Shown: positions 1 through 5,635 of the stretch, in pieces | How positions within the stretch are numbered: the stretch's first letter is position 1 | Layout of the letters: each line of letters opens with the position of its first letter | NCBI GenBank assembly: GCA_913050015.1 | Contig: CAJXAZ010000031.1 | Location: 1 to 10,314, forward strand | Direction: 5' to 3' | DNA length: 10,314 nt | Source of the DNA: an uncultured Gammaproteobacteria bacterium | GTDB taxonomy: Bacteria; Pseudomonadota; Gammaproteobacteria; Magnimaribacterales; D2472 | Notes under the pieces: model-generated | Database searches by the model: none | What the model was told of the DNA's origin: nothing | What the model saw: the letters and a program-made list of their open reading frames with translations, nothing else | Made by a program: the position numbers and the translations under genes

Positions 1-478
1 CAGATCCGTATATAGATGCAGCACCTTCTTTAAGAACTTCTACTCTTTTAACTGCAATAACTGGAATACTGTTTGTATCCACAAACACACTTCCATCATT
101 TGCAGTAGCAGCAGCAACAGTATTTCTTCTGCCATCTACTAAAACTAAAGTAGATGAAAGACCTAACCCTCTGAGGTTTATATTAGATGTTCCCTGAGTA
201 GAACCTGAAGTAAAAGAATCAGCTTGGTTTTCAGAACCAGAATTAACAGATATATTTTTTGTAATATCTGCCATAGTCACTGCACCAAGATCTTCAATAG
301 TATCTCTGCCAATTATTTCTACTGGTGAAGCTCCGTCAGTAGCACTACCCTTAAGGTATGAACCAGTAACAATAACTTCTTCAACTGACTCTTTACTATC
401 CTGCGCAACAACTGCAAATGCTGAAAAAAGCAATGCTACTGAGCACAGAGTATTAAAAGTATTTCTTATTTTATTCAT
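1..478 (-). CDS. TonB-dependent outer-membrane receptor, N-terminal part (cut by window edge)
   Basis: This is the first 159 codons of a TonB-dependent receptor; the rest lies beyond base 1. Such receptors import large or scarce substrates across the outer membrane using TonB/ExbBD energy. Residues 1-25 form a Sec signal peptide (basic start, hydrophobic core, probable cleavage VVA|QDS). A TonB-box-like stretch VEEVIVTGS follows at about residues 32-40. The plug domain then shows the usual landmarks: SPVEII, NINLRGLG, TLVLVDGRR and RVEVLKEGAASIYGS at the truncated end. The ATG at 476-478 is supported by a GGGGGA ribosome binding site about 8 bases upstream. The LKEGAASIYGS form is common in receptors of marine and oligotrophic Proteobacteria. 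The substrate cannot be told from the plug alone. No iron box was recognised upstream. Confidence 0.93.
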   Translation of the reverse strand, partial: MNKIRNTFNTLCSVALLFSAFAVVAQDSKESVEEVIVTGSYLKGSATDGASPVEIIGRDTIEDLGAVTMADITKNISVNSGSENQADSFTSGSTQGTSNINLRGLGLSSTLVLVDGRRNTVAAATANDGSVFVDTNSIPVIAVKRVEVLKEGAASIYGS

Positions 479-519
479 TAAGATATCCCCCGATATTTAA
501 TTATTTATTTTATATTTTG

Positions 520-543
520 ATGACTAACTAAATAACTAGTCAT
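520..543. promoter_or_regulatory. Operator-like inverted repeat upstream of the TonB receptor
   Basis: Two perfect 7-base arms, ATGACTA and TAGTCAT, are separated by 10 bases. The element lies 42-65 bases upstream of the receptor start codon, where a regulator dimer could control the promoter. No regulator is identified, and it does not resemble a Fur box. A chance palindrome in AT-rich DNA remains possible. Confidence 0.35.
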
Positions 544-640
544 TTTCTGATCAAAAATTAACACCTTTCACAGTATTTGTATATCTATTTTTTGTATATA
601 AATAGTTGACTTATAGCTAAATTTAGGCATCTATGAGGTA

Positions 641-672
641 ATGGATTATCTTTAAACATAAAGATAATCCAT
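641..672 (-). terminator. Perfect 14-bp hairpin just downstream of ssrA, possible terminator
   Basis: Arms at 641-654 and 659-672 are exactly complementary over 14 bases, with a 4-base loop. The stem begins 7 bases past the encoded CCA end of the tmRNA, the expected place for the end of its transcript. It is AT-rich and no U-run follows on either strand, so it is not a textbook intrinsic terminator. It may instead be a 3' protecting or processing stem, or need another factor for termination. Confidence 0.5.
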
Positions 673-678
673 ATAAAT

Positions 679-1027
679 TGGTGGAGGCGGCGGGAATTGA
701 ACCCGCGTCCGCTAATCCTTCAGCCTAGCTTCTACATGCATAGCTCACCCAATTGGCTTTTTAACTTTTGTGACCCGAGGAGCAGGGTACTAAAGCGAGC
801 TTGATTAGTTTTAACCAAACTGTGTCCAAGCAACACAGCTTGGCTAGACTATGATATTTGCCGATACTTCAAACCATAGACAATTTTGGTATCGGTTAGC
901 ATTAAGCTGCTAAAGCGTAGTTGTCGTTATTTGCAACTAAATTTTTTGTAGTATGTTTTACAAGAATTACCACAATCTTGGCATGCGCTTCGGAGTCCAG
1001 TAGAAACGTCGAACCCTGTTCGCCCCC
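679..1027 (-). ncRNA. ssrA: Transfer-messenger RNA (tmRNA, ssrA), one-piece
   Basis: tmRNA rescues ribosomes stalled on broken mRNAs: charged with alanine and bound to SmpB, it enters the empty A site and adds a degradation tag. The ends define the gene. The 5' GGGGGCG pairs with CGCCUCC before the encoded ACCA to form a 7-bp acceptor stem, including the G3-U pair that marks alanine identity. The 5' side carries the conserved GGUUCGACG stretch, and the T arm reads GCGGG-UUCAAUU-CCCGC. The span is 349 bases against 363 for mature E. coli tmRNA, and there is no permutation into two pieces. The tag reading frame lies at 902-934. smpB is 23 bases upstream on the same strand, and a perfect TATAAT sits between them. 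Confidence 0.97.
902..934 (-). other. ssrA: tmRNA tag-peptide reading frame (ANNDNYALAA)
   Basis: Read on the minus strand from the GCA resume codon at 934-932, the frame gives A-N-N-D-N-Y-A-L-A-A and stops at TAA (904-902), with a second in-frame TAA two codons later. With the alanine carried by the tmRNA the tag is AANNDNYALAA, against AANDENYALAA in E. coli. The C-terminal YALAA read by ClpXP is intact. The changed part (NND for NDE) lies in the stretch that E. coli SspB contacts. Confidence 0.95.
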
Positions 1028-1039
1028 ATGGGGAGGATG

Positions 1040-1045
1040 ATTATA
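1040..1045 (-). promoter_or_regulatory. -10 element of a probable ssrA promoter
   Basis: A perfect TATAAT on the minus strand ends 12 bases before the mature tmRNA 5' end, leaving a short leader for RNase P to remove. It lies just after the smpB stop codon. No good -35 is seen 16-18 bases upstream (best hexamers are AT-rich), so strength is uncertain. tmRNA may be made both from here and by read-through from smpB. Confidence 0.5.
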
Positions 1046-1050
1046 CAGTA

Positions 1051-1542
1051 TTACTTGAAATTTTTAGTAGGATGGCTATTGTTTTTAGCATTTTTGAGAA
1101 TTCTACCCTGATCTCTTTCCCAGTCTCTTTTTTTGATATCTTGCCTTTGATCATGCATTTTCTTTCCTTTACCAGTAGCAATATCACATTTGATGTGGTT
1201 TTCCTTCCAGTACATTGAAGTCATTATGATTGTTAAACCCTTTTCTTCTTTGAGCTTTTGAAGTTGAGATATCTCTTTTTTATTTAATAAAAGCTTTCTA
1301 GTTCTAAGGGGGTCTACGTTAAAGACTTTTAAAGAAGCCGGGGGATCAATTTTAATCCCAAATAACCAAGCTTCGTCCTTCTTGAAAGTGACATAACTAT
1401 TTTTAACATCGATCTTGCCGTCTCTGAGAGATTTTACTTCCCACCCTTCTAAAACTAACCCGGCTTGAAATGTTTCACCGAGGATAAAGTTCCTTGATGC
1501 TGTTTTATTCTTTACAATTAATGCGGGCTTATCTTTAGACAT
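1051..1542 (-). CDS. smpB: SmpB, tmRNA-binding protein of trans-translation
   Basis: SmpB binds the tRNA-like part of tmRNA and carries it into stalled ribosomes, where its tail probes the empty mRNA channel. The 163-residue length matches the family (160 in E. coli). Landmarks are LGETFQAGLVLEGWEVKSLR (21-40), the start of the OB-fold barrel and the most recognisable SmpB signature; NSYV (48-51); DPLRTRKLLLN (78-88); YWK (111-113); and GKGKKMHDQRQDIKKRDW (124-141). These are followed by the basic helical tail that enters the mRNA channel. The gene lies directly upstream of ssrA on the same strand. The ATG sits only 9 bases from the ATG of the divergent DUF3429 reading frame. An AAAGG is present but too close to the ATG to be a well-placed ribosome binding site. 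Confidence 0.97.
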   Translation of the reverse strand: MSKDKPALIVKNKTASRNFILGETFQAGLVLEGWEVKSLRDGKIDVKNSYVTFKKDEAWLFGIKIDPPASLKVFNVDPLRTRKLLLNKKEISQLQKLKEEKGLTIIMTSMYWKENHIKCDIATGKGKKMHDQRQDIKKRDWERDQGRILKNAKNNSHPTKNFK

Positions 1543-1551
1543 ACCTTTATT

Positions 1552-2055
1552 ATGTCTTTAGATATATCTAGTGCAAGAAAAATTGAAAAAAAAATGAATA
1601 TAAATAATATTAAATCAACATACGGGTACATTGGGTTTATTCCATTTGCATTTTTTTGCATTATTCCATGGATATTTGGCGGCCCAATATCCCAAACAGC
1701 AATAATTTTTCAACTAGCCTATGGATCAATTATTATTACCTTTCTTGGTGGAATGGCTTGGGGCTGGAGAGATAATCAGGCTAACCAAAGCTTTAATCTA
1801 TCTATAGGTATTTTATATAGTCTTGTTGGGTGCTTTATTCTTTTATTGACTTACTTTAACTATATCCTTTCGGGACTATTGATTTCAGTTGTGAGCTTTC
1901 AATCCTTTTATTATTTTGAAAGATCTACTCAAGATTTTAAAACAAGAGATGATGACTATAAAAAATTTAGAAAGATGCTTTCTTTGCTCGTAGCAATAAG
2001 TTTTTTGATATCATCGGCATACTGGATTAATCCCTACTCAAACCCTTTAACTTAA
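1552..2055 (+). CDS. DUF3429 family membrane protein
   Basis: This is a 167-residue inner-membrane protein of unknown function. About five membrane segments can be seen, at residues 24-43, 51-70, 82-101, 105-121 and 142-160. The stretches YGYIGFIPF and LAYGSIIITFLGGMAWGW (56-73) resemble DUF3429, a small family recalled from Proteobacteria. The start is uncertain. The ATG at 1552 is 9 bases from the smpB start and has no ribosome binding site, while a second ATG at 1594 (residue 15) would keep the whole membrane domain and leave room for regulation. The symporter gene begins 8 bases after the stop, so the two are probably co-transcribed. A link with that transporter is possible from position only. 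Confidence 0.8.
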   Translation: MSLDISSARKIEKKMNINNIKSTYGYIGFIPFAFFCIIPWIFGGPISQTAIIFQLAYGSIIITFLGGMAWGWRDNQANQSFNLSIGILYSLVGCFILLLTYFNYILSGLLISVVSFQSFYYFERSTQDFKTRDDDYKKFRKMLSLLVAISFLISSAYWINPYSNPLT

Positions 2056-2063
2056 ATTAAATT

Positions 2064-3446
2064 ATGGAAATGCAAAAACAACTAAAATCTCACGGCGCGT
2101 GGGTTGGAAAATGGACGTTTATTCTTGCGGCAACTGGCTCAGCGGTCGGTCTAGGAAATATATGGGGATTTCCTTATAAAGCAGGCACTAATGGTGGCGG
2201 TGCATTTGTACTTATCTATTTAGGATGCATAGTTATCATTGGACTTCCTATAATGATTAGTGAAATTATTATTGGAAGAAGGTCTGGCAATAGTCCAATT
2301 AATGCTATGCGAAAAGTTGCCATTGATTCTGGTCAAACAGCTGCTTGGCAATTAGTTGGCTGGAGTGGAATATTTGCTGGAGCCCTGATTTTATCTTTCT
2401 ATAGTGTAATCGCAGGTATTTGCTTAAATTATATTTTTATTGCTTTATCTTCATCTGGCGCCATTACTGCATCAGAGCAATTTGGCAATGTCATTTCTTC
2501 ACCAATGAATCTTCTTTTTTGGCATACTTTATTTATGATTCTAACTGCATTGATTGTTGCAGCTGGAGTGAAAGATGGCATTGGAAGAATGGTAAAAATA
2601 CTAATGCCAATGCTTGGATTCTTGATGATTTTTATGGTTATTTATTCAATTATCAATGGAGATTTTAATAGGGCAATGTCATTTCTATTTGCTCCAGATT
2701 TCTCTAATGTTACTTCAGATACCGTTCTTCAAGCTATGGGACAGGCATTTTTTAGTTTAAGTTTAGGGATGGGTTCTATTATGGCTTATGGCGCTTATAT
2801 GCCTAAAGACCAAGATGTTACAAGCACCTCTTTCACAGTAGCCTCTCTGGATACACTTGTAGCTATTCTTGCAGGCTTGGCTATTTTCCCAATTATTTTT
2901 GCATTTAACTTAGAGCCAGGGAGTGGTCCAGGTCTTGTTTTTGTCTCTATGCTTTCAGCATTTAATCAAATGCAATTTGGCCAATTAATAGGTCCTCTAT
3001 TCTTTATACTTTTATCTGTAGCAGCTTTGAGTTCTTCAATATCTCTTTTAGAGCCTGGAGTCGCTTATTTGTCTGAAGAAGGCATATTATCAAGAGGCCA
3101 GGCCGCAATGGTCATTTCATTTTTTGTATGGATGCTTGGTATAGGTTCGGCATTAAGCTTTAATATTTGGTCAGACTTCCATTTAATTTCAGAAAGAAAC
3201 TTCTTAGATTCAATGGACTTTTTAGCCAATCAAATACTTCTTCCTCTGGGAGGAATGCTAATAGCAATATTTGTTGGTTGGTTTATGAAGGAGTCATTAA
3301 TAAAAGATGAAATTGGAGCAATTAACCCAGTTATTTATAATTTATGGAGATTTTTTGTAAAATTTATAGCACCAGCTTGTGTGGCTTATATATTCTTGAG
3401 TCAGATTTTCGATTTAAGTTGGATTTTCGATCTGTTTAGTGGATAA
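2064..3446 (+). CDS. Sodium-dependent symporter of the NSS (LeuT/SNF) family
   Basis: This is an inner-membrane transporter that should use the sodium gradient to import an amino acid or related small molecule; the substrate cannot be told. The 460 residues form 11 membrane segments, the usual bacterial layout without LeuT's twelfth. Landmarks are GSAVGLGNIWGFPYKAG (25-41) and NGGGAF (43-48) in TM1, FFSLSLGMGS (229-238) in the unwound part of TM6, ASLDTLVAILAGLAIFP in TM7, and ALSSSISLLEP in TM8 with the Na2-site serines S323 and S324. D385 matches the LeuT gate residue Asp404, but its partner Arg30 is replaced by Gly35. TM7 has Asp263 where LeuT has Asn286, and Ala267 where LeuT has Glu290; an acidic residue here suggests chloride-independent transport. 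No clear ribosome binding site is seen; ATGs at 2064 and 2070 are both possible. Its last 8 bases overlap ratA. Confidence 0.93.
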   Translation: MEMQKQLKSHGAWVGKWTFILAATGSAVGLGNIWGFPYKAGTNGGGAFVLIYLGCIVIIGLPIMISEIIIGRRSGNSPINAMRKVAIDSGQTAAWQLVGWSGIFAGALILSFYSVIAGICLNYIFIALSSSGAITASEQFGNVISSPMNLLFWHTLFMILTALIVAAGVKDGIGRMVKILMPMLGFLMIFMVIYSIINGDFNRAMSFLFAPDFSNVTSDTVLQAMGQAFFSLSLGMGSIMAYGAYMPKDQDVTSTSFTVASLDTLVAILAGLAIFPIIFAFNLEPGSGPGLVFVSMLSAFNQMQFGQLIGPLFFILLSVAALSSSISLLEPGVAYLSEEGILSRGQAAMVISFFVWMLGIGSALSFNIWSDFHLISERNFLDSMDFLANQILLPLGGMLIAIFVGWFMKESLIKDEIGAINPVIYNLWRFFVKFIAPACVAYIFLSQIFDLSWIFDLFSG

Positions 3447-3858
3447 AAAAATAAGTTTTGAAAGGGTTTTAGATGTTGATCATGAAAAAGCATTTGAAGT
3501 AGTATCTAATTTTGATAAGTATGCAGAGTTTATTCCTGGCTGCTCAGGATCCTCATTAATTGAAAGAAAATATCCTATAGAAATTGGACGACTGGACTTC
3601 CATGTTTTAGGTAAGGATTATTTTATTGAATCAGAAAATACATTAACTAAAAATTCAATAGACATTAATCAAATTATAGGTCCTTTTGATCACTTTAAAG
3701 GTTCTTGGGTTGTAAAAAAAAGAGACGAATTTTCATGTCACGTTAGTTTTAATGCTTCATTTCAATTACCATTTTTACTCAATGTTATTACACCTCAATC
3801 ACTAATAGATAGCTTTTCTTCAAAGGTTTTGAATTCTTTTATATCTAGACTTTTATGA
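3439..3858 (+). CDS. ratA: RatA/COQ10-like SRPBCC protein
   Basis: This is a 139-residue START-like (SRPBCC) protein of the RatA/COQ10 family. E. coli RatA was reported to block joining of ribosomal subunits, while the mitochondrial homologue Coq10 binds ubiquinone and supports respiration; which role applies here is open. Matching stretches against E. coli are AFEVVSNFDKYAEFIPGCSGS (18-38), the helix and loop typical of the family, and IIGPFDHFKGSWVV (74-87). The start is a GTG at 3439, inside the end of the symporter gene (8-base overlap), with no clear ribosome binding site, so translation is probably coupled to the gene upstream. The stop overlaps the rnfH start as ATGA. The neighbours rnfH, bamE and smpB are its standard company in gammaproteobacteria. 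Confidence 0.9.
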   Translation: MDKKISFERVLDVDHEKAFEVVSNFDKYAEFIPGCSGSSLIERKYPIEIGRLDFHVLGKDYFIESENTLTKNSIDINQIIGPFDHFKGSWVVKKRDEFSCHVSFNASFQLPFLLNVITPQSLIDSFSSKVLNSFISRLL

Positions 3859-4133
3859 GAGTATATTTTTCCTATCAGGGCAAAAAAGATAAATACTTCT
3901 TGGAGCTAGATGTCTCATCAAGCATAACTGTTTCAGAATTAATGGAGTTTATGGAAGTGAAGACAATAGTTGCAAATATTAATCATGAGTTAGTCTTGGG
4001 AGTTAATGGCGAATTGCTTGATGGCGATTTTAAACCTTTGCCACATAAATACAGATTGAAAGAAGGCGAGAGAGTTGAGATTTATAGGCCTTTACAACAA
4101 GATCCAAAAGAAAGAAGGTTAAAGAAAGTTTAA
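3855..4133 (+). CDS. rnfH: RnfH family ubiquitin-like protein (UPF0125)
   Basis: This is a 92-residue small protein with a beta-grasp (ubiquitin-like) fold. Its cellular role is not settled; the name comes from its place in some Rnf electron-transport clusters, yet in gammaproteobacteria it normally sits beside ratA, as here. The diagnostic C-terminal stretch [20 protein letters not shown] (70-89) lines up closely with [20 protein letters not shown] of E. coli RnfH. The N-terminus ([18 protein letters not shown]) fits the first two beta strands. The ATG overlaps the ratA stop codon by four bases (ATGA), indicating translational coupling. The gene ends two bases before the end of the convergent bamE, leaving no room for a terminator between them. 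Confidence 0.93.
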   Translation: [92 protein letters not shown]

Positions 4134-4135
4134 TT

Positions 4136-4465
4136 TTAGTCGGCTAGCTTCTCTTCAACCCAACTTTCGACCAAACCATCATCATTAAAGTTAATAATTA
4201 GCTTAGTCTCCGTTATCTTTTCATCACCTATTTGAACAGAATTGTAATAATCCCACCTATGTTGATGAAATGGATCTTTAATTAGAGCTGTGCCAAAGAT
4301 AAACTGAACCTGCTCCCTTGTTAGGCCTTCTGATAATTTCTCTAAATCTTTTTGTTCGTATATATTTCCCTGAAGAACAGGTACTTTGTATGGGCTTAGC
4401 GATGAGCATGAGCCTATAGCAAGAACAATTGTTAAAAAAAGTGATTTATTAAGGAGTTGTTTCAT
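4136..4465 (-). CDS. bamE: BamE (SmpA/OmlA) outer-membrane assembly lipoprotein
   Basis: BamE is a small lipoprotein of the BAM complex, which folds barrel proteins such as the TonB receptor at the left of this window into the outer membrane. The 109-residue protein starts with a lipoprotein signal peptide ending in the lipobox IGSC, with the lipidated cysteine at residue 20. Next come VPVLQGN (29-35), where E. coli has RPDINQGN, and LSEGLTREQVQFIFGTAL (44-61), followed by IKDPFHQHRWDYY (62-74); these are the BamE fold signatures. The gene diverges from fur across 107 bases, the same pairing known as omlA-fur in Pseudomonas, and converges with rnfH. There is no ribosome binding site before the ATG, and a perfect TATAAT lies only 11 bases upstream, so the mRNA may be almost leaderless. 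Confidence 0.95.
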   Translation of the reverse strand: MKQLLNKSLFLTIVLAIGSCSSLSPYKVPVLQGNIYEQKDLEKLSEGLTREQVQFIFGTALIKDPFHQHRWDYYNSVQIGDEKITETKLIINFNDDGLVESWVEEKLAD

Positions 4466-4476
4466 AATTTAGTTGG

Positions 4477-4482
4477 ATTATA
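4477..4482 (-). promoter_or_regulatory. -10 element of a candidate bamE promoter
   Basis: A perfect TATAAT reads on the minus strand, with a weak AAGACT at -35 position (4500-4505, spacer 17). Transcription would begin about 4-5 bases before the bamE ATG. A chance match in AT-rich DNA is possible. No convincing promoter or Fur box for fur was found in the rest of this 107-base gap. Confidence 0.4.
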
Positions 4483-4572
4483 CTTTGTAATATCTTTAAA
4501 GTCTTTTTAGTTTCTATATTTAAGAGACAGGATAGAAGTAATAAAGTTTTAAACAATTTAAAAAATTAAAAG

Positions 4573-4995
4573 ATGAACTCAGACAATAAAAACGAAGAAT
4601 TAAAAAAAGCAGGCTTAAAGGCTACCACTCCTAGAATTAAAATTATGGAAGTTCTTGCTTCGACCGCCTACCAAGATGTTCATTTTAGTGCCGAAGATAT
4701 ATATAAAGAGCTGATACAAATCGGTGAAAATATAGGCTTAGCATCGGTATACAGAGTTTTAACGCAATTTGAATCAGCTGGAATGGTAAAAAAACATCAT
4801 TTTGAAGACAATAAGGCAGTATATGAGATAAATTCTGATGAGCACCATGATCATATGGTTTGTGTTGATACCGGTCGGGTAATGGAGTTTCATGACGAGA
4901 GTTTAGAACAACTCCAGCATGATATCGCCAAGAAAGCAGGCTATGAATTAGTTGACCATAGTATGGTTCTATACGTAAAAAAAATTCAAACATAA
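4573..4995 (+). CDS. fur: Fur, ferric uptake regulator
   Basis: Fur is an iron-sensing dimeric repressor that, with Fe2+, shuts off iron-uptake genes. The 140 residues show the whole family pattern. The winged-helix DNA-binding part has KKAGLKATTPRIKIMEVL (11-28) and the recognition helix region GLASVYRVLTQFESAGMV (55-72). The dimerisation part has the metal ligands HHDH (91-94), plus H37, E85 and H129 in the positions known from E. coli. Only one cysteine (C97) remains of the structural zinc CxxC, read here as CVDT. This form, and the short C-terminus without the second cysteine pair, is the one found in Pseudomonas Fur, so it is not a defect. The ribosome binding site is poor (AAAAG). grpE follows after 63 bases with its own heat-shock promoter. 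Confidence 0.97.
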   Translation: MNSDNKNEELKKAGLKATTPRIKIMEVLASTAYQDVHFSAEDIYKELIQIGENIGLASVYRVLTQFESAGMVKKHHFEDNKAVYEINSDEHHDHMVCVDTGRVMEFHDESLEQLQHDIAKKAGYELVDHSMVLYVKKIQT

Positions 4996-5008
4996 ATTCA
5001 TTTCAGCT

Positions 5009-5036
5009 CTTGAAGTGATAATTTAAATCCCAATAT
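5009..5036 (+). promoter_or_regulatory. Sigma-32 (RpoH) heat-shock promoter for grpE-dnaK-dnaJ
   Basis: CTTGAA at 5009-5014 matches the sigma-32 -35 consensus fully. After a 14-base spacer comes CCCAATAT (5029-5036), close to the CCCCATNT -10; the spacer equals that of E. coli dnaK P1. Transcription would begin near 5042, leaving about 17 bases before the grpE ATG, with an AGGA ribosome binding site at 5048-5051. The position before a chaperone operon supports the call. Confidence 0.82.
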
Positions 5037-5058
5037 ATGGTTTTAACAGGATTTAACT

Positions 5059-5625
5059 ATGGCAAAACAAAAAAAATCTAAAGATATTGACTCAGATTTA
5101 GATATCACTGAGATCCCCAATGAAGAGGCATCTCGTGATGCTGAAGTGGAAATAGATTCCAACTCAAACATGGGATCAGATACTTATGAGGAATTACTAG
5201 ATAAGAATGAAGAGTTAGAAAAAGTATCTCTTAGAGCAAAAGCTGATTTAGACAATGCTTTAAAAAGAACTTTATCTGAGGTTGAAAAAGCTCATAAATA
5301 TGGTGTCGAAAGATTATTATCAGAACTACTTCCAGTCATTGATAATCTAGAGCATGCTCTCAATAATCTTTCAGATAATGCAACCAAAGAGGACAAAGAA
5401 GGCATTGAGTTAACTCTAAAGTCTTTTGAATCAGCCCTTGATAAATTTGGGATGATACCCATCTACCCTGTTAACGAAGATTTTAATCCTGAGAAACACG
5501 AAGCTGTGACAATGGAAAAAGATGAAAGCAAAGAAAATGGGTCTATTGGAAATATTTTCCAAAGAGGCTGGGAACTTCATTCTAGGTTGGTTAGACCTGC
5601 CAGAGTGACTGTAATTAAAAATTAG
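5059..5625 (+). CDS. grpE: GrpE, nucleotide exchange factor of DnaK
   Basis: GrpE works as a dimer in the cytoplasm: it opens the DnaK nucleotide-binding domain so that ADP leaves and the bound client is released. The length (188) is near E. coli's 197. Residues 1-40 are acidic and probably disordered. A long charged helix forming the coiled-coil dimer stalk follows (about 43-88), including SEVEKAHKYGVERLLSELLP (73-92). IDNLEHAL (94-101) and GIELTLKSFESALDKFG (119-135) follow. The C-terminal beta wing that touches DnaK is marked by NPEKHEAV, GSIGNIFQRGWELHSRLVRPA and VTVIKN. The ATG at 5059 has AGGA 7 bases upstream and lies just after the sigma-32 promoter. The stop overlaps the ribosome binding site of dnaK. 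Confidence 0.97.
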   Translation: MAKQKKSKDIDSDLDITEIPNEEASRDAEVEIDSNSNMGSDTYEELLDKNEELEKVSLRAKADLDNALKRTLSEVEKAHKYGVERLLSELLPVIDNLEHALNNLSDNATKEDKEGIELTLKSFESALDKFGMIPIYPVNEDFNPEKHEAVTMEKDESKENGSIGNIFQRGWELHSRLVRPARVTVIKN

Positions 5626-5635
5626 GGGAAATATT

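Noticed and set aside
576..599. Direct repeat TTTGTATAT at 576 and 591
   Set aside because: Nine bases of AT-rich sequence repeated once, with no linked element; chance is sufficient.
4531..4549. Possible Fur box before fur (GATAGAAGTAATAAAG...)
   Set aside because: Only the first bases resemble the 19-base consensus and the second half does not match; AT-rich background explains it.
4871..4874. Loss of a Fur structural zinc cysteine (CVDT instead of CxxC)
   Set aside because: Pseudomonas Fur has the same CVDTG form and works, so it is a known family variant rather than damage.
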